Shown one piece after another: positions 28,146-36,439 of a stretch of DNA of 46,921 nt (the first letter of the stretch is position 1; each line of letters begins with the position of its first letter). The notes below the pieces were generated by a model that searched no databases, had not been told where the DNA came from, and saw nothing but the letters and a program-made list of their open reading frames with translations. A program made the translations under genes and the position numbers. The stretch comes from Mycobacteriales bacterium. GTDB taxonomy: Bacteria; Actinomycetota; Actinomycetes; Mycobacteriales; SCTD01. The stretch covers positions 77,127 through 124,047 of the forward strand of contig JAUYQP010000059.1 in NCBI GenBank assembly GCA_030697205.1, in the 5' to 3' direction.

Positions 28146-28151
28146 AGACTA
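28146..28151 (-). promoter_or_regulatory. -10 box of the PNPOx-like gene
   Basis: Reads TAGTCT on the minus strand, 6 nt before the ATG at 28139, within the 18-bp divergent gap to the O-methyltransferase gene. Confidence 0.5.
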
Positions 28152-28157
28152 GGTCGC

Positions 28158-28814
28158 GTGACCGACCGTGCTGACATCCATGCCGCTGTCGACGCCCACC
28201 TGGTCGGAGCCCTGCTCAAGCCCGACCCTGCGCTCGACGAGCTGCTCGCCGCCAACGCCGCCGCCGGACTCCCCGCGATCGACGTCAGTCCGCTGCAGGG
28301 CAAGCTGCTGCACCTGCTCGTCCGGGCCACCGGAGCCCGAAGGGTCATCGAGGTGGGCACGCTCGGCGGCTACTCCACGGTGTGGCTCGCGCGCGGCCTG
28401 CCGGCCGGCGGTCACGTCACCACCCTCGAGGTGTCGGAGCACCACGCCTCCGTCGCGCGGGCCAACCTCTCCCGCGCCGGCGTGGCCGAACGCGTCACGG
28501 TCGTCGTCGGGCCCGCCGCGGACGCCTTGTCCGCGGTGGGCGACGAGGTCGACCTCGTCTTCGTCGACGCCGACAAGCCCAGCAACCCGGTCTACGCCGA
28601 CCACGCCCTGCGCCTGCTCCGCCCCGGCGGGCTGCTCGTCGTCGACAACACGGTGCGCGGGGGCGCCGTGGCACTCGGCCCCGTCGACGACGCGGTCCGC
28701 GGGGTTCGCGAGCTGCACGACCTACTGCGGGACGACCCGCGAGCCGACGCCACCGCCATGCAGACAGTCGGCTCCAAAGGCCACGACGGCTTCACCATCG
28801 CGATTCGCACATGA
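28158..28814 (+). CDS. O-methyltransferase (family 3)
   Basis: A 218-aa SAM-dependent O-methyltransferase of the catechol/caffeoyl-CoA type. Motif I is VIEVGTLGGYSTVWLA; the metal-binding and catalytic segment is LVFVDADKPSNPVYADHA and LLVVDNTVRGG. GTG at 28158 (VTDRADIHAAVD) is taken as the start; upstream sequence is non-coding. The substrate is unknown. Its stop is the first base of a terminator shared with ssrA. Confidence 0.9.
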   Translation: MTDRADIHAAVDAHLVGALLKPDPALDELLAANAAAGLPAIDVSPLQGKLLHLLVRATGARRVIEVGTLGGYSTVWLARGLPAGGHVTTLEVSEHHASVARANLSRAGVAERVTVVVGPAADALSAVGDEVDLVFVDADKPSNPVYADHALRLLRPGGLLVVDNTVRGGAVALGPVDDAVRGVRELHDLLRDDPRADATAMQTVGSKGHDGFTIAIRT

Positions 28815-28851
28815 AGGAGCCCGGCGCCTGAGTGTCAGGGCCGGGCTCCTT
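28814..28851. terminator. Strong bidirectional terminator
   Basis: A 12-bp perfect stem (AAGGAGCCCGGC with GCCGGGCTCCTT) and a 14-nt loop lie between the O-methyltransferase stop and the 3' end of ssrA on the other strand. On the minus strand it would end ssrA transcription. Confidence 0.85.
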
Positions 28852-28865
28852 CGTGCGTGCTCTCG

Positions 28866-29230
28866 TGGAGATGGCGGGAATCGAACCCGCGTCCTCCGGT
28901 GCATAGACAGGGCTTCTCCGGGCGCAGCTGGCGTTGAGTTTCTCGGCTCTCCCGGTCCTGCCAGCAGGCCGGGAACGAGCTCAGCCGCGGTAGCTCACCA
29001 CCCGCCCCCGCGGCCAAAGCGGGTGGTGGTCCCTCTAGCGATGCCAGGTCCTGAGTCGAGGGCGTCCTCAGGCTGACAGCGACGAACTAGCTGCTAGGCA
29101 GCGAGGTCGTACGCGCGCGGACTGGAGTCGGCGCTTGTGTGTTTTCCGACGGGTCGTTAACGAGATGATCGTCGGCTTCCTCGGCCCGCTTCCCCTGCCT
29201 CGACATCCGGAGTCGAGACCTGTCATCCCC
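28866..29230 (-). ncRNA. ssrA: tmRNA (transfer-messenger RNA)
   Basis: A 365-nt tmRNA that rescues stalled ribosomes with SmpB and tags the peptides for Clp proteases. The 5' end GGGGAUGA pairs with the 3' end CAUCUCC plus discriminator A; CCA is not encoded. The T arm and loop GGUUCGAUUCC are next to the 3' end. The tag reading frame ends HTSADSSPRAYDLAA followed by TAG at 29096-29094; the resume codon is uncertain (a frame beginning GGA or AAA is possible). The tag ends DLAA rather than the common ALAA. A bidirectional terminator follows. smpB lies 6 kb away on the same strand. Confidence 0.95.
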
Positions 29231-29271
29231 TTCTGTGAGACACGACCACAGTAACGCCTGGGGTCAAGCGG

Positions 29272-31857
29272 CTAGTCCTGGCCGACCGCCCTGAGGTGGC
29301 GGACGGGTGCCTCGTCGCGCGGGAAGGGCACGACGGGGGCCGGCGCCGGACGGGGCTCGGCGTCGCGGAGGCCCAGCATCGCCCGCAGGTCGGCCGCCGG
29401 GACGGGCCGCGACAGCCAGTACCCCTGCGCCTGGTCGCAGTCGAGCGCCCGCAGGGCCTCGGCGATCTCCTCGGTCTCCACGCCCTCGGCGACGGCGCGG
29501 GCGCCGAGCGAGTGGGCCAGGGAGATGGTCGCGCGCACGAGCGCCACGTCGTTGTCGCTCTCGAGCATGTGGGTGACGAAGGAGCGGTCGACCTTGAGCT
29601 CGTTGACGGCTGTGCGCTGGAGGAAGGCCAGCGAGGAGTAGCCGGTCCCGAAGTCGTCGACGCTGATCTCGACGCCGAGGCGGCGCAACCGCGACAGGAC
29701 GTCCTCGACCACCTCGAGCTCGCTGGCGGCGTTGGTCTCGGTGATCTCGAGGACGAGGCGGTCCGGCGGCAGGCCGTGCCGCGCGAGCACGGCGGCGACG
29801 TCGTCGGGGAGCTCCCGGTCGAGCAGCGAGCGCGCCGCGAGGTTGACCGCGACCGAGATCGGCCGGCCCTCGTGCTGCCAGCGCGCGCACTCCCCTACTG
29901 CCTGGTCGAGGACCCGCATGGTGAAGGGCCGCACGAGCCCGGACTGCTCGGCGACACCGACGAACTCCACGGGAGCGAGCAGCCCCCGCACGGGGTGCTG
30001 CCAGCGGCACAGCGCCTCGGCGCCGACGATGAGGCCGGTCGCGAGGTCGAGCTGCGGCTGGTAGTGCACGACGAGCTCGTCCTGCTCGAGGGCCCGCCGC
30101 AGCTCGGCGACGAGGGCGAGGCGGTGGACGCTGGACTCGTCACGGCTGCTGGAGTAGCGCACCCAGGAGCCGCGCTCGGTCTTCGCCTGGTACATCGCGA
30201 CGTCCGCGCGGCGCAGCAGCTCCGCCGGCGAACCCGCGTCCTGCGGGTGGCAGGCCACACCGAGGCTGCCTTCGATCGACAGCCGCAGTCCCTCGAACTC
30301 GACCGGCTCGGAGAGCAGCCGCAGCAGCTCCTCGGCGAAGGGGGAGGCCTCCTCGGGCGACCCCAGCCCGGTGAGCAGCACGGCGAACTCGTCCCCGCCG
30401 AGGCGTGCCACGGTGTCGGCGTCGCGGACGACGGCGTTCAGCCGACGTGCCACCTCTTCCAGCAGCCGGTCGCCCGCCGCATGGCCGAGGGTGTCGTTGA
30501 TCTCCTTGAAGTGGTCGAGGTCCAGGAGCAGCATCGCCGTGCAGCCGCGGTCCTCGGATAGCGCCGCCGCGGCCCGCTCGGCGAGCAGCGTCCGGTTGGC
30601 GAGGCCCGTCAGAGCGTCGTGGCTGGCCTCGTAGGCGTGCTCGGCCGCCTGTCCGAGCACGTCGCTGTGCAAGGTGGCGTTGAGCAGCGTCGTGGCGACG
30701 GTGCGGGCGAAGGTCGACAGGACCTGCCGCTCGCGCTGGGTCAACCGGACCGGACCGCCGAAGACCAGGCGCAGCACACCGAAGCGCCCCTGCGGCCCCT
30801 CGAGGGGTACGACGATGCAGGTGACCGCCCGCGCGGTGTGCGCCGGGTCCAGCTGGACGACCGTCAGCTCGGTGTCCGCGGGCAGGTGGGCCGTGGCCTG
30901 GACCTGCAGCGCGCCCTCGGCGTCGAAGCAGAAGGTCCGGGCGCTGCCGTCCTCGTGGGCGACGAGCAGCTCCACGGTCTCGGCGCGGAACATCGCGCGA
31001 GCGTGTCGCAGCGCCGCCGCGGCGACGTGCCGCTCGTCGAGCGCGCTGAGCTCGCGAGACGCCGTCTCGAGCTGGCGCCAGGTGTCGCGCTCCTGCATGG
31101 CCTGCAGGTAGCCGCGGTAGGCCGCATACATGAGCAGCAGCAGGGGCGGCAGGACCAGCACCGACGGGCGGTTCCACTGGGCCATCGCGACGACCAGCAC
31201 ACCCGCGGCCGTGTTGCCGACGGCCACCGCCCACCGCAGCAGCAGGCCCTTGCCGTAGACCTCGCGGAAGGCGAGGCCCTCGGACAGGGCCACGGCCTGC
31301 GTGATGGCCGCGCCGTTCCACAGCGAGAACACCAGTGCCCCCAGGGCCAGTGCGGCGCCCTCGCGCACCCCGATGTCAGCCCCTGTGGGATGGCCCGACA
31401 CGACGGCCGCGACTGCCCCGGCGACAGAGATGCCGATCGCGAAGGACGCCGCGTTGAACGCGGCCTTGAGCAGCTCGGTGCGCAGAATCAGGTGGTAGAG
31501 CAGGACACAGGCACCCGCCAGCGGCACGAGCACCGGCACCGGGAGCAGCCACAGCCCGATCACGACGCACATCTCGGCCCAGGTGAAGGACTCGTGGTTG
31601 TGCCCGAACCGGATCACGAGCAGCGAGCGGTCCGCGCCGAGGCACAGCAGCGCCACGATCGCGAGGTGCGCACCTGTCGTGGCCGTGCCCAGCCCCTCCA
31701 CAGCGCGCCAGCCGACGACCACGAGACCGAGCACGCAGACGAGCCGGACGTAGGCGAGCAGCCGGTGGGCGGAGAGCCACGAAGCGACCCGACCCACGGC
31801 AGCCCTCGCCGGCCCGACCCGCGAGGGGTCGGGCGCGACGAGGCTGGCGTGGGTCAT
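29272..31857 (-). CDS. Membrane GGDEF-EAL protein (c-di-GMP synthesis/hydrolysis)
   Basis: An 861-aa cyclic-di-GMP enzyme. Residues 30-250 form about seven membrane helices; 270-390 looks GAF-like; GGDEF is at 487-491 with the inhibitory I-site RDAD five residues upstream (478-481), so the cyclase is probably active and product-regulated; the EAL domain carries E614-A-L and VDDFGTGYSSL, so phosphodiesterase activity is also expected. A Pro/Arg tail ends the protein. It starts 6 nt after the stop of the S8 protease gene, suggesting one transcript. Which activity dominates cannot be told. Confidence 0.92.
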   Translation of the reverse strand: MTHASLVAPDPSRVGPARAAVGRVASWLSAHRLLAYVRLVCVLGLVVVGWRAVEGLGTATTGAHLAIVALLCLGADRSLLVIRFGHNHESFTWAEMCVVIGLWLLPVPVLVPLAGACVLLYHLILRTELLKAAFNAASFAIGISVAGAVAAVVSGHPTGADIGVREGAALALGALVFSLWNGAAITQAVALSEGLAFREVYGKGLLLRWAVAVGNTAAGVLVVAMAQWNRPSVLVLPPLLLLMYAAYRGYLQAMQERDTWRQLETASRELSALDERHVAAAALRHARAMFRAETVELLVAHEDGSARTFCFDAEGALQVQATAHLPADTELTVVQLDPAHTARAVTCIVVPLEGPQGRFGVLRLVFGGPVRLTQRERQVLSTFARTVATTLLNATLHSDVLGQAAEHAYEASHDALTGLANRTLLAERAAAALSEDRGCTAMLLLDLDHFKEINDTLGHAAGDRLLEEVARRLNAVVRDADTVARLGGDEFAVLLTGLGSPEEASPFAEELLRLLSEPVEFEGLRLSIEGSLGVACHPQDAGSPAELLRRADVAMYQAKTERGSWVRYSSSRDESSVHRLALVAELRRALEQDELVVHYQPQLDLATGLIVGAEALCRWQHPVRGLLAPVEFVGVAEQSGLVRPFTMRVLDQAVGECARWQHEGRPISVAVNLAARSLLDRELPDDVAAVLARHGLPPDRLVLEITETNAASELEVVEDVLSRLRRLGVEISVDDFGTGYSSLAFLQRTAVNELKVDRSFVTHMLESDNDVALVRATISLAHSLGARAVAEGVETEEIAEALRALDCDQAQGYWLSRPVPAADLRAMLGLRDAEPRPAPAPVVPFPRDEAPVRHLRAVGQD

Positions 31858-31863
31858 CGGTGA

Positions 31864-33756
31864 TCAGACGAGCAGGGTCGAGGCGGAGTCGCTGACCTCA
31901 CCGGGGAGCGTCTTCCAGCGCGGCGGGCGCTGACCCCAGAAGGCGGTGAGGAACTCGTCGTACTCGGCCGTAGTCCACGAGCTGCCCGTCCACGAACTGC
32001 CCGTCCACGACGACCCGGTCCAGGAGCTGCCCGTCCACGAGCTGCCGGTCCACGAGGACCCGGTCCACGAGCTGCCGGTCCACGAGCTGCCCGTCCACGA
32101 GGAGCCGGTCCAGGTGCCGCCGGTCCACGACGACCCGGTCCACGACGAGCCGGTCCAGGAGCTGCCCGTCCACGAGGAGCCGGTCCAGGACGACCCGGTC
32201 CACGAGGAGCCGGTCCAGGACGATCCGGTCCACGAGCTACCGGTCCACGAGGAGCCGTTCCAGGCCTCGCACCGGACGTCGATCTCGCCCACGATGACGC
32301 CACAGGGCGTCTCCACGTGACGACCGCCACGGCTGGCCTCGATCGAGCCGAGCCCTGAACCGGAGCCGGTCTGCCACTGAGCCGCACCCGCGGGCGCCGA
32401 GAGGGCCGCGGCGAGGTCGACCCGGCCGGAACCCTGGTCGTTGACCGCCCTGGTCCCGAGCGGCACCGCGGTGCCCATGAGCAGCGCCTTGACCTGGTCG
32501 GGGGTGAGCTCCGGGCGGGCCGCGATGAGCAGCGCCGCGAGGCCGGAGGTGACCGCCGCGGCCTGCGAGGTGCCCGACCCGCGGATGTAGCTCGGAGGCA
32601 CCAGGGCCTTGGGGTTGTTCTGCTCGACGTAGGAGCCGTAGGAGCGCGGCAGGACGAGCGAGCGTCCGGGCGCCACGACGTCGGGCTTGACGACCCCCTG
32701 CGCGGTCGGGCCGCGGGAGGACCAGGCGGCCAGGGTGTCGTCGTCTGCCGAGAGGGTGCCCTTGTCGTCGTAGGCGCCGACGGTGAGCACCATCGGGTCG
32801 TCGCCCGGCTTCATGATCGTCCCAGCGTTGGGGCCGGAGTTGCCGGCCGCGACGACGACGACGATGCCCTGCTTCCACAGCCGCTGCACGGCGTAGTTGA
32901 GCGGGTCGACCGCGGGGTCCTGCGTGCTCGCCGTGCCCCACGAGAGGTTGAGCACGCGGATGTTGAACTGGTCCTTGTAGGCACTGACCCAGTGCATGCC
33001 CTGCAGCACGGTGGAGACGTCGGTGGCGCCGTTGCGCCCAGCGACCTTGACCGCGACCAGGTGGGCCTTGGGCGCGACACCGGTGTAGGCGCCGCCGCTC
33101 TGCCCCGCCGAGTCGGCGCCGCTGCCGCCGACGGCCCCGGCCATGACGGTCCCGTGACCGTAGCTGTCGACGACGGTGCCCTCACCGGAGAGGTCCGGCC
33201 CGTGGACGAGCCGACCCTCGAAGTCCTTCATCTGCGAGATGCCGGTGTCGAGGACGGCCACCCCGACGCCTGCCCCGAGGTTGCCCGCCGACCAGGCCGC
33301 GGTGGCCTTCGTGGTCTTCACGAACGACGACGCGCTGGTCGCCTCGTCGTAGGTCATGTTCTCGAACCGCACCGGGGTGTCGGCGGTCACGGCCGTCACA
33401 CCGGGCACGCCGGCGAGGTCGTCGAGCAGCGACGCCGGCACCGAGGCCGACACACCGCCGACGAGGTCCAGTCGAGCCGTGACGTCGCCTCCGAGGCCGG
33501 AGACGGCGCGGGCCGCGGCGCTCACACCCTCGCCCGCGGTGACGATGACCCTGGTGAGGGCGTCACCCGCGGCGCTCAGGCCGGGGTCGAGCACCCCGGT
33601 GGAAACCTGCGAGGTCCAGGCGCTGCCCTGCGCGGCGACCGCCGGCGAGGTCAGCGTGCTGGCACCGAGGGCGGCGAGCAGCAGCAGGGCGAGGGATCGG
33701 CGCCGGGGCAGGGCCGTCGACCAGTTGGCGGGAGGGACACTCGCTGATGCGGGCAC
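31864..33756 (-). CDS. Secreted S8 subtilisin-like protease with GSSWT repeat tail
   Basis: A 630-aa exported serine protease. Signal peptide residues 1-42 (LALLLLAALGAS, AVAAQ), an inhibitor-like propeptide to about 130, then the catalytic domain with Asp170 (VLDTGIS), His201 (SYGHGTVMAG), Asn306 of the oxyanion hole (AAGNSGP) and Ser397 (GSGTSQAAA). Residues 501-595 are 19 pentapeptides, GSSWT except one GGTWT, followed by a 35-residue end. GTG start at 33756 has GAGGTGA six bases upstream. Gene neighbours are a GGDEF-EAL protein 6 nt downstream and an amidohydrolase upstream. The repeat tail may bind the wall or form a surface array (inference). Confidence 0.9.
   Translation of the reverse strand: MPASASVPPANWSTALPRRRSLALLLLAALGASTLTSPAVAAQGSAWTSQVSTGVLDPGLSAAGDALTRVIVTAGEGVSAAARAVSGLGGDVTARLDLVGGVSASVPASLLDDLAGVPGVTAVTADTPVRFENMTYDEATSASSFVKTTKATAAWSAGNLGAGVGVAVLDTGISQMKDFEGRLVHGPDLSGEGTVVDSYGHGTVMAGAVGGSGADSAGQSGGAYTGVAPKAHLVAVKVAGRNGATDVSTVLQGMHWVSAYKDQFNIRVLNLSWGTASTQDPAVDPLNYAVQRLWKQGIVVVVAAGNSGPNAGTIMKPGDDPMVLTVGAYDDKGTLSADDDTLAAWSSRGPTAQGVVKPDVVAPGRSLVLPRSYGSYVEQNNPKALVPPSYIRGSGTSQAAAVTSGLAALLIAARPELTPDQVKALLMGTAVPLGTRAVNDQGSGRVDLAAALSAPAGAAQWQTGSGSGLGSIEASRGGRHVETPCGVIVGEIDVRCEAWNGSSWTGSSWTGSSWTGSSWTGSSWTGSSWTGSSWTGSSWTGSSWTGGTWTGSSWTGSSWTGSSWTGSSWTGSSWTGSSWTGSSWTGSSWTGSSWTTAEYDEFLTAFWGQRPPRWKTLPGEVSDSASTLLV
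31972..32256 (-). repeat. 19 tandem 15-bp units coding GSSWT
   Basis: A coding tandem repeat in frame, 19 units with no interruption and a single amino-acid variant (GGTWT). Third positions vary between units, so it is not a very recent expansion. Confidence 0.9.
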
Positions 33757-33858
33757 GTCGACTCACCTCAAGGTCGGGAAACGGGTCGATGGGGACATCG
33801 GCATCTGCCTCGCGCCCTCACACCCCCCGTTGTGATAGTTCGATCTAGGCACTTGTGA

Positions 33859-34746
33859 TCAGGTGCGCAGGCCGAGCAGCCGCGCCCCGTTGTCGTGCAG
33901 CACAGCCCGCAGCCAGTCGTCACCCAGGCCGAGGCGGACGAGCGCCTCGAGCTGGTGGCTGTAGGGGTAGGGCGTGTTGGGGAAGTCACTGCCGAGCACG
34001 ATCCGCTCCTGCAGGTCGACCAGCTCGGGCAGCAGCGCGGGCGGGAACGGCCAGGCCCCCTCGGAGAAGTCGGTGAACGCCATCGTCGTGTCGAGGTGGA
34101 CGCGCGGGTAGCGGCGCGCCAACGCGAGGAAGTCGGCGTACTCCGGCATGCCCATGTGGGCGACCACGACCGTCAGCCCGGGGTGGCGGGCCAGGACCTC
34201 CGCCATCGGGCCGGGGCCGGTGAAGGGCCCCGGGACGGGCCCGCCGCCGCAGTGCGTGACGACCGGTGTGCCGGCGTCGGCGAGCAGGCCCCACGCGTCG
34301 TCGAGCAGCTGGTCGCGCGGGTCGAAGGCCCCCACCTGCAGGTGCACCTTCACCAGCCGCGCCCCGCCGTCGAGGGCCTGCGCGACGTAGCGCCCGACCC
34401 CCTCCTCGGGGTAGAGCGTGGCGGTCTGCACCACGTCGGGGTGCTGCGCAGCGAAGCCCGCGCCCCAGGCGTTGAGCCAGGCCGCCATGCCCGGCTTGTG
34501 GGGGTAGACCAGCGCCGGGAAGGCACGTACGCCGAAGCCGCGCAGGCGGGCGAGGCGGTCGGCCTCCTCCTCGCGATAGGCGATCGGCCACGGCACGCCG
34601 GTCAGCGGCCCGACGTCGTCGAAGTAGGCCCAGACCTTGTCCATGACCTGCCGCGGCATGAAGTGGACGTGCAGGTCGACCAGCCCGGGCAGTCCCAGCC
34701 CTTGCCACAGCAGGGGTACGCCGGCATCTGTCAGCGAGCCGGTCAG
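33859..34746 (-). CDS. Amidohydrolase-family (metal-dependent hydrolase) protein
   Basis: A TIM-barrel amidohydrolase-2 type protein of about 295 aa. The metal motif VDLHVHF is near the N-terminus, with [27 protein letters not shown] and [14 protein letters not shown] as further metal ligands. It resembles decarboxylase-like amidohydrolases; the substrate is unknown. No ATG, GTG or TTG precedes the conserved start; a CTG at 34744-34746 overlaps the smpB stop (CTGA), and another CTG lies at 34732-34734. The start is therefore approximate. It follows smpB on the same strand. Confidence 0.78.
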   Translation of the reverse strand: MTGSLTDAGVPLLWQGLGLPGLVDLHVHFMPRQVMDKVWAYFDDVGPLTGVPWPIAYREEEADRLARLRGFGVRAFPALVYPHKPGMAAWLNAWGAGFAAQHPDVVQTATLYPEEGVGRYVAQALDGGARLVKVHLQVGAFDPRDQLLDDAWGLLADAGTPVVTHCGGGPVPGPFTGPGPMAEVLARHPGLTVVVAHMGMPEYADFLALARRYPRVHLDTTMAFTDFSEGAWPFPPALLPELVDLQERIVLGSDFPNTPYPYSHQLEALVRLGLGDDWLRAVLHDNGARLLGLRT

Positions 34747-35243
34747 CGTGTGCGGCCCTTCGCGGCGCGACCCATGGCGCGGGCGATGTCGCGGTCGGCG
34801 TCGCGCTGGGAGAGCGTCTGGCGCTTGTCGTAGGACTTCTTGCCGGTGCCGAGGCCGATCTCGACCTTGGCCCGACCGTCCTTCCAGTAGAGCGACAGCG
34901 GGACCATCGTCACGCCGCCCTCCTTGGTCTTGCCGAGGAGCTTGAGGATCTCGGCCTTGTGCAGCAGCAGCTTGCGCTTGCGCCGCGGGGCGTGGTTGTT
35001 CCAGGTGCCTTCGGTGTACTCCGGGATGTGGACCCCGAGCAGCCACGCCTCGCCGTCCTGGATGTCGGCGTAACCGTCGACGAGCGACGCCCTCCCCTGC
35101 CGCAGCGACTTCACCTCGGTGCCGGTCAGCACGAGCCCGGCCTCGAAGGTGTCGGCGATGGTGTAGTCGTGGCGGGCCTTCTTGTTGGAGGCGATGAGGG
35201 TGCCGCCAAGGTTCTTCTTCGCGCCGCCGGACTTGTTGCTCAC
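34743..35243 (-). CDS. smpB: SsrA-binding protein SmpB
   Basis: A 166-aa tmRNA-binding protein. Segments [35 protein letters not shown] and [14 protein letters not shown] are family-typical; the basic tail ([19 protein letters not shown]) inserts in the decoding centre. GTG start lies 4 nt after the S41 protease stop. The order ftsE-ftsX-(hydrolases)-smpB matches the mycobacterial cluster except for the two hydrolase genes. Confidence 0.95.
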   Translation of the reverse strand: MSNKSGGAKKNLGGTLIASNKKARHDYTIADTFEAGLVLTGTEVKSLRQGRASLVDGYADIQDGEAWLLGVHIPEYTEGTWNNHAPRRKRKLLLHKAEILKLLGKTKEGGVTMVPLSLYWKDGRAKVEIGLGTGKKSYDKRQTLSQRDADRDIARAMGRAAKGRTR

Positions 35244-35247
35244 CGGG

Positions 35248-36417
35248 TCATCCCCGGCCGCCCGCGGTGGCGAGCAGGCCGGTGAGGACCTCGACGGCCC
35301 GGCGCACGGCCACGTCCGGCGCGGACCCGGCGGGGATCTCGATGTCGGGCTCGAGGCCCACGCCCTCGAGGGACCTGCCCCGGGGGGTGGTGTAGCGGGC
35401 GACCGTCAGCTCGAGCGAGGTGCCGTCGGACAGGGTGCGGGGCTCCTGGACGCTGCCCTTGCCGTAGGTGCGCGAGCCGACCAGCACCGCGCGGTCGCGG
35501 TCCTGCAGCGCACCCGCGACGACCTCGGCGGCGCTGGCGGTGCCGCCGTCGACGAGGACGACGACCGGCGTGCGGATGTCGCCGCCCGGGCTCGCCTCGA
35601 GGCGATGCTCGTGGCCGTCGCGGCGGACGTAGGTCACGACCGTGCCGCCGTCGAGGAAGGCGCCGGCGGTCCGGACGGCCTCGTCGAGCAAGCCTCCGGG
35701 GTCGCCGCGCAGGTCGAGGACGACCCCGGCGGCGCGCTGCTCGCGCAGCTCGGCGAGGGCGTTGCGGACCTCGTCGCCGACACCGCGGGTGAAGCTCGGG
35801 ACGGTGATGCGACCGACGAGCGGCCCGCCGGGGGACGACGCCTCCATGGCGACCGTGACGCCGGCGGCCGCGACGGCGGCTCGGCGCAGCGACACGGTGC
35901 GCAGGGTGGTGCCGCGGGCGACGACGACGCGCACGACGCTGCCCTCGCGCCCGCGCATCGCGGCCGCGACGGCGGGGACGGTCATGCCGGCCGTGGTGCG
36001 GTCGCCGACGGCGCGCAGCACGTCACCGGCCAGCAGCGCGGCCTTCGCGGCGGGCGAGCCCTCGCTGACCTGCGCCACGACGACCTGGCCACGCTCGCCG
36101 GCCCGCAGCCAGACGCCGACGCCGGCGTAGTCGCGGGAGCGCGACGCGCCCGCGCCGTCGGTGGACCAGGTGCCCCACGGGTCACCCGCGGCGCGGAGCA
36201 TGCCCTCGATCGCCGCGGACTCCAGCGCGGTGCGGTCGACCTCGCGCAGCGCCGAGCCGGCGATCTGGTCGACGGCCTCGTCGAGGGTGCCGCCGGGGCT
36301 CTCCGCGACCGGCTCGTCGGCGCTCCCGGCCCCCGCGACGACCCCGGCCGTGAAGGCGCTGACCAGCCCGGTCACGGCAGCGGTGAGCCCCAGGGCTCGA
36401 CGCACGACGGGACGCAT
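35248..36417 (-). CDS. S41 (CtpA-type) serine protease with PDZ domain
   Basis: A 389-aa exported or membrane-anchored C-terminal processing protease. An N-terminal membrane segment ([21 protein letters not shown]), a PDZ region ([33 protein letters not shown]) and the catalytic Ser/Lys pair ([10 protein letters not shown], then [11 protein letters not shown]) are visible. It lies between the M23 peptidase and smpB. A TAGACT box is 6 nt before the ATG, so it may have its own leaderless transcript. Confidence 0.9.
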   Translation of the reverse strand: MRPVVRRALGLTAAVTGLVSAFTAGVVAGAGSADEPVAESPGGTLDEAVDQIAGSALREVDRTALESAAIEGMLRAAGDPWGTWSTDGAGASRSRDYAGVGVWLRAGERGQVVVAQVSEGSPAAKAALLAGDVLRAVGDRTTAGMTVPAVAAAMRGREGSVVRVVVARGTTLRTVSLRRAAVAAAGVTVAMEASSPGGPLVGRITVPSFTRGVGDEVRNALAELREQRAAGVVLDLRGDPGGLLDEAVRTAGAFLDGGTVVTYVRRDGHEHRLEASPGGDIRTPVVVLVDGGTASAAEVVAGALQDRDRAVLVGSRTYGKGSVQEPRTLSDGTSLELTVARYTTPRGRSLEGVGLEPDIEIPAGSAPDVAVRRAVEVLTGLLATAGGRG

Positions 36418-36423
36418 CCTGTC

Positions 36424-36429
36424 AGTCTA
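36424..36429 (-). promoter_or_regulatory. -10 box of the S41 protease gene
   Basis: Reads TAGACT on the minus strand, 6 nt before the ATG at 36417, in the 22-bp gap after the M23 gene. Confidence 0.5.
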
Positions 36430-36439
36430 GAGCCGAGGT

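Noticed and set aside
31972-32256. Regular 15-bp repeats resembling a CRISPR or satellite array
   Set aside because: The repeats have no spacers and are in frame within the S8 protease, coding GSSWT units.
33757-33858. A c-di-GMP riboswitch in the leader of the S8 gene, suggested by the GGDEF-EAL neighbour
   Set aside because: I could not find the conserved GEMM core; only weak TCACA/TGTGA and repeated TTGTGAT motifs are present.
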